A stretch of DNA of 64,000 nt from Corallium rubrum. Lineage: Eukaryota > Cnidaria > Anthozoa > Scleralcyonacea > Coralliidae. The translations under genes and the position numbers were made by a program. The notes beneath the pieces are model-generated. The model made no database searches and was not told the origin of the DNA. It was given only the letters and a program-made list of their open reading frames with translations. The DNA lies in assembly GCA_964035015.1 (NCBI GenBank), contig OZ035997.1:13862536-13926535 (forward strand). The letters run 5' to 3'. Numbering within the stretch: position 1 is the stretch's first letter; each line of letters starts with the position of its first letter. This document shows positions 20,599-31,429 of the stretch, piece by piece.

Positions 20599-23500
20599 AT
20601 GAAGATTTTCCTCTTGCTGGTAATTATCTTAATCATATTACTCGTGCAAGATGAGGCTCATGGATGGTTTAGAGGTCCCAAAGGACACTCTGGTCCTACA
20701 GGATGGATGGGTTCACGAGGACCTAGGGGAGTTCGAGGATCACAAGGAGCAAAAGGTATGAACCGTGAACGTTCAGGTGAGGTGATTGAGGTGATTGAGG
20801 TGATCAGTATTGGTGGGTTGTAATCAAGATTTAGAAAACAAAGAAATGGCGGCCATGTTGGAGGAAAACATAGTCTAAATAGTGAACCTGTACAATCCAA
20901 CGAGAACGAACGAATATCCTTATTAACTGAACGACTCAGTCGTCCAGACTCGTACGGACTCGCTTTCCTATTGGTTGAAACGATAAGTTATTATGGTATT
21001 CGTCAGTACTGAGGCGGGTGATAATAATAACTTGTCGTTCCAACCGGCTGGCTGAATCAGTCTTCTGGGACTGATTCAGACTTTAGTATTTTACTCTGGC
21101 TAACGCCAGACGATTTGAAATACTTGTCAAGCTGGTCAAGGGGAGAGCTACCAATGGGTTAATGACAATTTGGAGTTGACATAAATTGTGAAGCGGTGGC
21201 AGTGGCAAGTAAGAGAACATTTTCATAACACTATACCTCAGGTGATTTCTGTGCCGGTATGATTAAAATGGTCTTATGAATAGCATGATATGTATGGTTT
21301 CCCGATCGGGTTCCAGCGTGAAGGTATAGTACGACTATACGCGTTTTGGTCGTTCTTATATACTGAATGTTGACGACTATTGATTACATTCCGGCGACAG
21401 TCAGTCAATGAACATCTAAGACCCCGAACAAAATCATGCCGGTATGCAAATACAGCATATAACATTTCATGTTATTTTTGTGCCAGTATCGTGTAAACGC
21501 AAGGCCTAAACGGCATGACTTTGTTCCGTTTTCAAATTGTACCGGTATCGTGTAAACGGGGTCTAAGATTTTGCTTGCCATATAATTAACATAACTGCAT
21601 ATTCGTCCATTCTCGTTGGATTGTGCAGGTTCACCAATACAATAACTGCTAATTAGATTCTTTTGTTAAAGTTCCTCCAACATGGCCGCCATGACGTCAA
21701 GTAAGAATAGAGTGAAAAACGAATTGCTATACGTATGTATAGAAAGTCCATGGTGTTGCTGAACATTTTGAATTTAGATTTTACATTTTAAAAACAGGAG
21801 TTTTAGTGGGCAGCGAAATTATCGATCCAAGGAAACGTTAAACCACAAAAACTTAAACTGAATAATTTTCAGTCTGGTTTGTCTCCTTCCTTAATTACAG
21901 GTTTAAATTCTTACTGTATATATACAAACCTGGTAACACAAGTTCTGTCTTATGCAATTCAAAACTTCAACTGAAGAGTATTCAATTTCGAATCTAATGA
22001 TACTGCGAATAAGAAGGCATTTGTTGCATCATAGACAGCTATAGCCCATAAACACTATGATTTCCGTTGAATATTTTCAATAAATGTATGGTATTTCATG
22101 ATATTTCATAATATTTCACGAATACCTCAAACATATTCAGCTTGTTTACCAGTGGTAGCAATCGTCGAAGTGAAGTTAATTTCATTACCCTAGGACCACA
22201 GTCATTCGCGATTGAAATTATTATAATTTACCAAAAATTGGCAACTATATATAAATTCACACTTTGAAACAAACACTTGAACAAATACCAGTACTATTTT
22301 TTTATATATTTTAATTATTACAAGCATATCTGGACAACAATTTACACAATAACATATACTGACAAGGTGATGGCAGAGTAACCAGAACAGCTTTTGGTCA
22401 ATTATATATACTGTGGTCCCAAAATAGAATTAATATATGTACAAGCTAACTAGATAATGCAAACTTAAAAAGTTAGACATACGAATACGAATACGAAGTT
22501 GAAAACAACGTGAAAACTATTGAAGAACAACTTCCACGTAACAAGGATAATTTTCAGTAGTAACCTTGTCATGAATTGTTGTTGTATATAAAAACAGTTC
22601 GGAAAGATCTCAAAATGAAGAAAATATCTTTAGGTGTATATTAAAACCTGGTGTTCATTCAATTTCCTGTTGGCAACACCTAATTGCAAACATATCATTC
22701 TGTAATGGAAAAGGTAGAAATTTATTTAGCGACTGTTGATAACCATTGTCAAAATTCCCAATTTCAGTCGGTTTTCAGTTAAATGGCATACTTTATACTG
22801 AGTCGTAAAAACAGATCACTAGACCATGAGTAGGCAGGCTTGGACTGCAGCCGCCAGTGTGCCATTTTGCCATGGAACAATGGATGAGGATATTGTACCT
22901 GTATAATGCATGCATGGGTGTCAGTTGTTCCAAGGAAAAATGCACAGAGGCCAGTCCAAGCCTGTGCTGTAGTACATACAAGATTGAAAAACTTATTGAC
23001 CAAACGGGAGGTCTTTACGACAAAATTATCGGATCCTGCCCGTGTTCTCTCAATACAAACCGAGCGACGAAGGAGCAATTAAAATTAAAAATTGCTGTTT
23101 TTATACTGTTTATAAGTTTCTGTGTGACAAGAATAAAAACTACAGTATGTAAACTGAGTGACCTTAGTTCAAATAGCCTTTTCTCCGTACCTACATACAT
23201 GGCACAAACCTACAGACGATTCTGGGGTATTTAGATCCGCGGTAGCCGTATTATTGGCCATTTGGATATATCTTCCAGCGGTTAGCCGTTAAATTCTATA
23301 TTTCCGACAAAGTTTTGCACAAAAACATTTCGGAGACAGGGGATATTGCTGATAAACTGGTTAAGTATTTTTAACGTGACTTGTAGTAAACTTGTGAGTG
23401 TGATCTACCACAGTTTTTGTGAGTCATGATGAGTCATGATAAAAAATTATTAAGGTCAGAGAACGTGTACTTTCTCTTTAATTATCTTATAAGATATCGC

Positions 23501-25224
23501 TAAAATCTTATAAGATTTTTCTTAAGATCTTACGAGATTTTCCAAGATCACACAAGATCTTGACATGATTCTCCCAGTGGTGGGTTTGCGCAGATACATG
23601 TACGCATAGCAGACCTTTTGTTGTTGTGGTTAGGATATCGAAAAGATTGCCAAAATCTTGAGACTCACTGAACCTCGACGTCAAATTTGGAAAAAAGCAA
23701 ATTTGACAACATATTTTGGAAAAACCGCGAAAGGACTGGACGGGTCCTTTTGAGTCCTTCCTTCTAACCTCGACAAAGCTTAGCAAGCACGTGACTGGTA
23801 ATTTCTAGTTCTGTTTCACATGTATATGTCGAAGAAGGACAAGGTCAGTGGTGGCAACTATTTTCGCTACTGTTTCGCCATTTTTCTGTATATATCATTT
23901 GGCTTCTGTTGTGTTCTAACAGTGTTCAGCTTCCACAACAAATTGCTGTCGATATATAAACATTGCACATATTTTTCATAAAATAGAATTTCCTAATGGA
24001 GATAGAATGTTTACCCATTTTACTTTTCCTTAACTAAAAGGTAGCAATGGAAGTCCAGGAACACCAGGAACAAAAGGGAATAAAGGGGAACCTGGTTTAC
24101 CTGGAGATCAGGGAATACAAGGACCTTCTGGAAAACCAGGAGATAATGGCCAGGCAGGAGCTCCTGGAAACATAGGGCAGACAGGACCACAAGGACCTCA
24201 AGGACCAGATGGTCAAGATGGAGATGAAGGGGATCGTGGAGTACCTGCAAAGCCTGGTAAGCCAGGATCCTAATGAAATTATAGGGTAGGGTCATTTGAT
24301 TACAAGGGCCGCGCACGAGAAATAGCAACTTCGTCTCGGAGATAAGACCCTGGGTACGAGGTTGGAGAAATAGTTCAAACTGAATCACAGTCGTTAAATA
24401 TTACTGCGCATGCACGAGTTTGTTTACCTTTCTAGTTGGTAGTTTATTGTTCTTAATGGTGAGCGAAATTTTAAACTTGTCTTTCTAGGTAACGACGGTT
24501 TGGCCTTGGTTACCTCAGTCGAGGAAGGAATCATGCATGCTATATTTATAATCTAGAAAAATCGTTCGTTTTTAGTTGATGTTTTGCGTTTTAATTTAAA
24601 TATTCATGAATTTGGCTCAAAACGTTGTATCAAGGACAGTGGAACTAGGGGGACTATAGCGCCCCCCCCCCCCACTGAGATTTCTGGCAAGGGTGCTAAT
24701 CTCCCCCCCCCCCCGATATCTCTTAAGGTGGGGCCCGCCCGTGGGGGCTAAGAAAGACTTAAAATTTACTGGAATGCACTCTTTGTCATTTTATTGACGA
24801 ATTAGCCCTTCCAATATAAAACATCTTAGGCTACAATTGCGGTTGTATTAACAACGAGATATATCAATTCCATTCCAAGCAGCAACCCAACCAATACCGC
24901 ACATGCGCAGTAGCGACTAGCTGTGATTCATCTTTACCGACCCCAACCCATAAACTGATAAAAGCGCCATGTCTCGTTAGTTTTAGTCTACTTTCAAATA
25001 CAGTCATAACTTTATTTTGTTTTAGTTCCAGGGTTGCTTTCAGGACTTTGTACAAATGTGAAACGGCGCGCACGTAAAGCAATTTGTCCAAACTGAATAA
25101 ACAAGCTCTGAGTTGCTACAACATTGGAGGTTGCTATGGAGCGCATCTTGTAAACCTCAAAACCTGCCAAAGTACTCAGTGGAATGGTGGATTTACAATC
25201 GCTTTTTGCTGCAGAATTGACTAA
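20599..25224 (+). CDS. Short secreted collagen with Cys-rich C-terminal module, copy B (late frameshift)
   Basis: Coding exons are 20599-20755, 24041-24256 and 25026 onward, all joined in phase 1; the acceptor of the first is at 20572-20573. Exon 1 encodes a signal peptide ([20 protein letters not shown]) and Gly-X-Y; exon 2 (216 nt, in frame) is Gly-X-Y throughout except for one Gly-to-Ala change near its end (GVPAKP). In the last exon the open frame stops at TGA 25094-25096 after a second Cys (about 147 aa). A shifted frame then continues to TAA 25222-25224 with Cys spacing C-x5-C-x10-C-x13-CC, matching copy A. A one-base loss around 25090 explains this. AATAAA follows at 25229-25234. Whether the short product is real or the frameshift is a sequence error cannot be settled here. 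It is probably extracellular. Confidence 0.8.
20842..21693. mobile_element. TIR element with YY1-like motif at both ends, in collagen B intron
   Basis: The ends are atggcggccatgttggagga and its complement tcctccaacatggccgccat. Inner matches (caatccaacgagaacgaacg / cgtccattctcgttggattg) extend the TIR. About 850 bp with no credible transposase; the middle has several 'gtgccggtatcgtgtaaacg' type repeats at 21250-21560. Confidence 0.7.
21694..24040. other. Intron of collagen B; no exon recognised
   Basis: There are frames at 22779-23234 on both strands, but none resembles a known domain and they overlap one another. Small repeats are present. Nothing here is supported as a gene. Confidence 0.4.
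24400..25020. other. Last intron of collagen B
   Basis: AT-rich DNA containing two poly-C runs (24661-24675 and 24703-24714) in a G/C-tract repeat. No exon or RNA gene is seen. Confidence 0.4.
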
Positions 25225-25228
25225 CACG

Positions 25229-25234
25229 AATAAA
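25229..25234 (+). terminator. Collagen B polyadenylation signal
   Basis: AATAAA begins 5 bp after the shifted-frame stop codon (25222-25224). Its closeness to that stop, not to the early TGA, favours the longer product as the ancestral one. Confidence 0.6.
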
Positions 25235-26057
25235 ATATGTTTAACTTTTTGTTCAGTCATTATATATATTGCCTATATATGTGATCAATTTCTGGCGTAT
25301 GCAATTATGTAATTAATCAATTCAAGTAAATTGGTTTACTAATAAGTACTGTTCTTTCAGTCGTTACAGACAGTGGCGGATTAACCTATAGAGACAACTG
25401 AAGCACGTGCCCCAATCTCGTACCCAGAGGCTTCGCCGCGCACAAACAAAGACTCTGGGATAATCCAACATCGGTAAGTGTTATGTTGGCTAGCTGAAGG
25501 GCTCCTTTTCAACCGGCAACAAGTTTTTCTGTTTCCGGTGATGGATTATCCCGAGTATACGAGATTGCACGGATATATTGGGAGGGCGCGCCCTCCCAAT
25601 TTCAAAAAGGCCCTGGGAACGAAGTTGGCCATTTTTGTCAAAACCTTATACTATATGCCCTATATCCCATAAGATAGATTTTCCTAAGCAATCATGCATC
25701 AGCCATGCATGAGAAATAAGAAATGACTATAGGGCCGCAGTCTGATATTTCACCCACTGTTAGTATATAGTCAGAAAACTGTAAATATGGAAGAGATTAA
25801 AACATGGCGGTCAGGGCTGTAGGCAGGATTTTTTAGTCAGTGGCAGTAAGACTGCCAAATTTCTAGGGGGGTCCAGAGGTATGCTCCCCCAGAAAATGTT
25901 TGAACATTGAGTCTCTGAAATGGCATTTCCCGCGATCTGACATCATATTTGAGCAAAATTTTGAATACTTTAAAACATTTTTTAAGACACATTCTCTCAT
26001 TTTTACAAAAGATTTTGTCTAAAACTACAGTATCACATACTTACAAAGACAACTCCT

Positions 26058-26295
26058 GACTACAGTCATTTGCAACTCACTTGTCACTTTTCACCAAAAT
26101 GTTCAGAAGTTCGTTACGAAGTTCGTTTGGAAGTTCAAACTTCGTTTTGAACTAGGCAATTGATTGCCGGCTACTAGGAACCAAGAAGGCAAGAAGTTAA
26201 TCAAATGCGTAGTTTAAAACGAGCTTTGAACTTCCCAACAAACTCGCGAACTTCGAACATTTTGGTGAAAGTGAGTAGCAAGTGACTGTAAAATA
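26058..26295. mobile_element. Foldback MITE 'acagtcatttgcaactcact', copy 1
   Basis: The ends acagtcatttgcaactcact and agtgagtagcaagtgactgt are inverted. The interior repeats gaagttcgtt several times and pairs with aacgagctttgaacttc. A second copy is at 58405-58640. Confidence 0.65.
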
Positions 26296-27352
26296 ATAGT
26301 TGCTCTAACGGAAACACAACGCGAAAATTCATTGTCAGAGTTATGATATTAATTAAACGACTAGTTAGTTCTTATTCTGTGACTCTGGGAACAAATGTGA
26401 TGTGACAGTTATAAAAATCATATAGAATCGAATTACCGAGAAGAAGTAAAAGGCAAACGGTTTCTGTCGAAAATACGAAGAAAACAGCGAGGAAATTGAC
26501 AAAGTAAAGTTCATATGAGCGAAAGAGCTTGCGAAGTTAATGAAAAACAACGAAAAAGCCCCACCGTGCACACTCATCAGAAAAAATCAGCGTAATAATA
26601 AGTGAAACCAGAAATGAGATTTAAGGAGATAAAAATAATTAGGTATAGTACAATGGGACTGTAGAGTAAAACAAGTAAAACAACAGGCAAATTTTCATTC
26701 GAAAATCCGGCGCAGTGGTCGAGAAAATATGGCAAACTTATGCCGCTGTTTACGTGAAACTTACATTCCTACATCTCAGCTCTCTCAGTGGAAACGGCAG
26801 TCTGAGAAGATCACGCGACGATCCCCTCCCTCCCGCCAGCCGTTTCAACGAGTCTATTATTTGAGATCAGTGGTTTCAACGCCAAGACGACTGTTTTCAC
26901 CAGGGGGTTTTCACGGACTGGACCGCGGCAAACGGCAGATTTTACAGTCAAAATTTCTAATATTTCTTCTCTTTCACGTCTTTTACGAAGGAAAAGAGAA
27001 ACAATAAAAATTTTTCCTTTTCCCACTGGCACTTTAATCTTATTCCCAGTACTCAGTGGTAAAATTCCAAGTTCCCAGTGCTACAAATTACAAATCCGTG
27101 AGGTAAGCGGTTCAGCTCAACCAATCAGATCACAAGAAATAGTCACCTCTAAATTTTTACAGCAGATAGTAACTCCTACAATGGCCAACGAAATCAACCA
27201 TTTTCTATCAGAGTTTAGTAGAGTACAGAGACACGTTTGACATCAAGCATTTTATATTGTACAACACATGCCCTGATTGGTTAAATCTCCCTATAATTCA
27301 ATGTAATAGACAAGGAGTATGTTTGAAGTTTGAACACAAGTAAAAAATATAA
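26296..27352. other. Intergenic sequence; no gene supported
   Basis: The GC-richer 26720-26950 block has short open frames on both strands but no recognisable domain. The rest is AT-rich. I see no RNA gene. Confidence 0.35.
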
Positions 27353-27358
27353 TTTATT
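27353..27358 (-). terminator. KLHL polyadenylation signal
   Basis: tttatt on the plus strand is AATAAA on the minus strand, about 235 nt past the KLHL stop codon. It is a plausible but not unique signal in this AT-rich stretch. Confidence 0.45.
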
Positions 27359-27590
27359 ATTCAAATTGATAGTCAAATTTCAAAATAATTATATTCACAG
27401 CAAATTAAAATTTAATTATGTCCAGTGAAATATATTTCCATGTGTGTAAACTTTAGTGCACCTTACAATCCTTACATAACTAATTGTATTAACTCAAAAA
27501 TACTTTTACATCAAAACACACTTTAATTAAGATATTCAATATTTTAATGTTGACTCAACGACTCTCAAAAGTTGAGATCTAGATTTTGCA

Positions 27591-29378
27591 TTAACAGTCA
27601 AGATTTTGTCCAGCATTGTTTGTTAATTTTGTAAATTTCTTCAAATGTTGTTTGGGAAGATAAAATATACAGCAACTGATGCTAAAAGTGTTGAGCAGTT
27701 TATCACAGTTGCTCTCAGTGATCCAGACATTCTCATTGCTGTCATAAACCTCAACAGTGGTCAATGACTGCTGCTGGTTCCTGCCACCAAAGATAAAGAT
27801 CTTATCACCAAATGAACAGATCCCTGGGGCAACACGATCAGAACAACACCGTGCAAACAAACTCCATTCATCCAAAACACAGTCATACACCTCATTGCTT
27901 TGTATTGCCAACTGGTACATACCACTGTCTTCACTTCCACCAACAACAAATATCCGATGACCAATACTTGTTGCAGCAGCTAAAGAACGTCCAGTCTTCA
28001 TTGAGGCAATTGACTTCCATTCATTGCTTGTCGGATCATACTTCTCACAACTATCAAGATCTTCATTTGGCGACTTTCTTCCACCAATGGCATAAATATG
28101 ACCTGAACAACTCACCACAGCTGGTCCACTACGTTCTTCCAGTAAGGACGAAACCATATCCCATTGGTTGATTCTAGGATCATATCTCCAGACTGTCTTC
28201 AGACGGTTTGTTGGTGTGCGACCACCAACCAGGTAAAGAAAACCATACAAAGACACCAAGCCTGGCCAGTAGTTTGATGCTGGTAGGGAACCAGTTGACA
28301 TCCATTGGTTGGTTTTAGGATCATAGACTTCAGTTTGGGCCACTAAACCATTACTGGATCTTCCAGAGGTCACATACACTTGGCCACCACATAACGTAAT
28401 TGGTGTATTCTTATGCTCCCATTGCATATGTGGCATATAGTACCAGTGGTTACTATTGGGCAGATAACACATTGGTTGATTGGTTCCTGATAGAATCATA
28501 ATTGCTTCAACAACTTGACGAGGTTTCCATGTTGATGTCACTTTGTCATTACAACAATCTTTCAATATCATCACTTTTTTCAGGTATTCCAGAGTCTGAT
28601 TTAAGCAAGTCACATCAGACAATATCAACTTCTCTCGCAGAATTTTGTCAACCACAGTTTGCTGTGGGATTTCACAGAGTCTTGTTTGGGCAAACAACAT
28701 TGACAGACTCGCCTTTTGTTCTGGATGGTGCTTAATCCATTGAACCACAGAATCAAAAACATCTTCTTCTTTCTCAACTATCAAGTCATCACTCTTTAGC
28801 ACTTTAATGAGTTGTTCAACGGTAAAATCCAGATGTTGTTTTTCTTTAACAATGGCTGTAAAATTACACTGAACATACAAACACACTATGCTACTCAACT
28901 CAGCAAAATTATAACGATCGGCAAAATTCAATGTTTGCAAAAAGTTCGACGTTGTTAGAAAGGCCTTCATGTGCTCCATAGCAGCATCTCTTAAATGAGT
29001 CAAGCTCAAATAATCAGAAGCAATCAAAACATTTTGACTGGTCTGTAAATCATCCAGTGTCATTTCCCCAGTGTAGATGTAATTTAATACAACATCCATT
29101 ATGCTGGGACAAATAGTAGATAGTTCAATTTCTTGCGCATATTTCTCTTTTAAATCGTGGTCAAAAACGGCAGAGAAATATCCCCCAGCAGTACACAATA
29201 CAGCTTTATGAGCAGGAAATCTTTTGTTGCCAGCAATCAAAACGACATCGCAAAATTTGTTAGTCTTTCTCAGTTCATTCAGGTTGTTGGTGACACGATA
29301 ACGATGCTCTTTTCTTTCATCTTTTATACTACAACATGTTTGACTAGAGTTCTCTCGCTGACTTTCAACTGGGTTCAT
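27591..29378 (-). CDS. BTB-BACK-Kelch (KLHL-family) protein, intronless
   Basis: One uninterrupted frame of 595 aa. A BTB domain (about residues 33-140) includes CDVVL and FPAHKAVL, the usual Asp and His of the family. BACK (about 145-245) includes the V-W-I-HHP type helix (VVQWIKHHP). Kelch repeats (about 320-565) show repeated GG doublets such as LYLVGGR, IYAIGGRK, IFVVGG and IFIFGGR, each followed by Y-D-P and W. Such proteins are substrate adaptors for Cullin-3 ubiquitin ligases: BTB binds CUL3 and the propeller binds the substrate. The substrate cannot be predicted. The lack of introns in an intron-rich neighbourhood may mean an old retrocopy, although intronless KLHL genes are common in cnidarians. 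I cannot assign a specific vertebrate orthologue. Confidence 0.96.
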   Translation of the reverse strand: MNPVESQRENSSQTCCSIKDERKEHRYRVTNNLNELRKTNKFCDVVLIAGNKRFPAHKAVLCTAGGYFSAVFDHDLKEKYAQEIELSTICPSIMDVVLNYIYTGEMTLDDLQTSQNVLIASDYLSLTHLRDAAMEHMKAFLTTSNFLQTLNFADRYNFAELSSIVCLYVQCNFTAIVKEKQHLDFTVEQLIKVLKSDDLIVEKEEDVFDSVVQWIKHHPEQKASLSMLFAQTRLCEIPQQTVVDKILREKLILSDVTCLNQTLEYLKKVMILKDCCNDKVTSTWKPRQVVEAIMILSGTNQPMCYLPNSNHWYYMPHMQWEHKNTPITLCGGQVYVTSGRSSNGLVAQTEVYDPKTNQWMSTGSLPASNYWPGLVSLYGFLYLVGGRTPTNRLKTVWRYDPRINQWDMVSSLLEERSGPAVVSCSGHIYAIGGRKSPNEDLDSCEKYDPTSNEWKSIASMKTGRSLAAATSIGHRIFVVGGSEDSGMYQLAIQSNEVYDCVLDEWSLFARCCSDRVAPGICSFGDKIFIFGGRNQQQSLTTVEVYDSNENVWITESNCDKLLNTFSISCCIFYLPKQHLKKFTKLTNNAGQNLDC

Positions 29379-29429
29379 TTCATTCTTTCTACAAACTCTG
29401 ATGCTTCTCTTTCAAATCATAAATTAATT

Positions 29430-29769
29430 TGAAATTTTCACAACGACTTTCAATTTCAAATTCAAACATAAATATGTAAATTTCCGTTCTGGCCTGGGAA
29501 CGAGATTACGAGAATGACGTAATTTACTAGGAGAATAAAACTTTTTATGTTTTAATTTTTTCTGCAAAGGTTTAATTTTTATAATTAAAAACAAGCACTG
29601 TAATGTAAAATAGAAGAAACGTGTTCGCTACTTTGGTGTCAGTGTCAGTGAGTATTCAAACCATGCAAACACAGTAAAACATAGAGGATTAAATTAAGAT
29701 ATTGAGACGTTAGAGACGCTAAAGAAAGATGAGCCTAATTTTTTTTAAACGTTTATGTTCACTTTTTTT
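29430..29769. other. Upstream region of the KLHL gene
   Basis: No TATA box or initiator stands out. It likely holds the KLHL promoter on the minus strand. No other feature is seen. Confidence 0.3.
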
Positions 29770-30146
29770 AACGAATAAACAAGCTCCGTGCATATAAAGG
29801 TATGTTTGATGTCATTTAATTTGAACAATAACACGAAGGTCTTCGTGTTCAAATGACGTCAAACGTGCCATTATTGAGTACATTGTGCACAGGAGGCAGG
29901 AGCCGGATATGTTTTATTTGTTTTATAAAATAAGAAGGAGAAAAACAAACTAAAACTGATTAGCCAGGTGACGCCTTAGACTGAAAGCCAGCCGCCGATC
30001 TCATCTCGTTCTCACGAGATGAGATCGGCGGCTGGCTTTCAGTCTAGTGACGCCTCCGATCCTATATGATCTCTGTCCTCTTATAAATGCACGGAGCCCA
30101 GTCAATCAGAGCGTCCGTAGAGAACACCTTATTTTATAAAGAAGGT
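29770..30146. mobile_element. MITE family 'ctccgtgca...cacggag', copy 2
   Basis: It matches the block order of 10150-10505, with left aagctccgtgcatataaagg and right ctcttataaatgcacggagc. It contains a separate 70-bp hairpin (29977-30046) that copy 1 lacks. Confidence 0.7.
29977..30046. mobile_element. Perfect 33-bp-stem hairpin element with 9-bp target duplication
   Basis: The arm starts TAGACTGAAAGCCAGCC and is the exact complement of the other arm, with a TCTC loop. It is flanked by GTGACGCCT on both sides (29968-29976 and 30047-30055), and the sister repeat at about 10408-10420 shows only one tgacgcc. At 70 bp it is among the shortest possible MITEs. The 9-bp duplication suggests a Mutator-like transposase acting in trans. 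Confidence 0.85.
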
Positions 30147-30287
30147 TGTGATTAGCGGTTATGATTAGATTTTGCTGGCAGGTTGTAGTTACAAGTTTAG
30201 CCGTTTAGATTAAGGGTCAGGGTTAGAGGTGGGGTTAAAATCAGGGTTGGGTTGGAGGATAATCCTGAATTCTAGATTAAATGAGTA

Positions 30288-30450
30288 ACCTATTGCTACG
30301 TAGTACCTGAGCTGGCCAGAAAAACAGCCCCTTTTAGTAATATTTTACTCTGTCTAACAAGACTGTCCAGATAATTTTACTTGTCCAAGGGAGAACCCTC
30401 AGACAGCCTAGGCAGTAATGAGTTATAAAAAGTAATTTATTATATGGCAC
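30288..30450. repeat. Dispersed repeat 'tattgctac..tagtacctgagctgg', copy 1
   Basis: Almost identical over about 160 bp to 32745-32910, including ccaagggagaaccctcagac and agtaatttattatatggcac. The same orientation suggests recent transposition or segmental copying. Related 'gtctaacnccagacgatttt' sequences lie near 21100, 32680, 38760, 42180 and 50760. Confidence 0.8.
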
Positions 30451-30839
30451 ACTTTTCGGACCTTCATATTTTACTCAAAAGTGTCCTCAAAATGTGGGAA
30501 ATGCTGTTTCAGAGACCCAAAATTCAAAATAATTCCGGGGGGACATGCCCCCGGACCCCCCTCGTCACACTTAGCCTGTAGGCCCAAAATTGGTAAATCC
30601 GGGCCTGAACGTCCTGCGGATGTTGCAAGCGAATATACAACATGTAAATTGTAATGATATATTTTTCACGAATATGTTTCTGAATCTTTGCAATGAGGAT
30701 ATTCCTGGGCTTTTTTGTTTCGAGTGACTTTGCTTTACCTTTGGCCGTTGGCGTAACCCTGGGTGCCAGACAGAGCCTCTGGCCCAGGGTACCGTTGGCG
30801 CGTTCAGTTAATTAAAATGTAAACGCCGTATATTCAACA

Positions 30840-31290
30840 TGTCCTCTCACAATGTCCTCTCACTTCGAAATGATGATTATCGTCATTTCTTACAAAGTCG
30901 AATATGATGATTATCATGATACTCAAGTGAGATTCTGTCCCACATGCGGGAGGTTAATAAGGAATTTATTATATGTCTCCACAACAACGAGAAATAATTT
31001 AGAGAAAACATTATCGTCTACAGTACGTCTTGCGAGGTTGCGAGGTTTGCCCGGCGTTTTAAAATGGCTTGCTTTTTTTCTCTAATGTACTCTGTCTCCG
31101 TAGCATTTAATATATCATCTTCGTCGGTTAGTTCCTCCGGATAATAGAATTGGCCGTCCATTTTTCGCTATTTCGTTTTTTTTAAAATGATGATTATTGT
31201 TAATTCAACGACATCTCACAAATGACGATAATCATCATTTCGAAATGAGAGGATACGCCAGTTCGGACTCGCAAGACATATAATAAATCT
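30840..31290 (-). pseudogene. Shorter copy of the Crypton-like fragment within a repeat
   Basis: On the minus strand 31160-31010 repeats the start of 16660-17011 (MDGQFYYP then E, LTDEDDILNA, YIREKKQAILKRRANL) and then jumps by deletion to its 3' flank. Shared outer flanks are gttaataaggaatttattat and the complement of gagtccgaactggcg. It is a non-coding remnant. Confidence 0.65.
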
Positions 31291-31429
31291 AATTATAGCG
31301 CCAGCATAATCAAGAGGCGTTTCTCTCCCCAGGTTTTCGCGCCACCTTTCACATTCGCGTTGATAAATATTATATTTTGTCGTATTTTTAGTTAAGATGT
31401 GCAATAAATTCATGGAAAAAACAAGTATT

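Noticed and set aside
22779-23234. Overlapping Cys-containing frames on both strands in the collagen B intron
   Set aside because: No known domain, overlapping opposite frames and no splice logic; a chance opening or an old repeat is more likely.
20599-25096. Minicollagen (nematocyst) identity for the collagen pair
   Set aside because: Minicollagens have short Gly-X-Y runs flanked by polyproline and small PC..CC-type Cys domains. Here the helix is longer, polyproline is absent and the Cys spacing differs.
26729-27032. GC-richer block with frames on both strands as a CpG-island gene start
   Set aside because: Neither frame shows a domain and no exon follows. It remains unexplained but unsupported.
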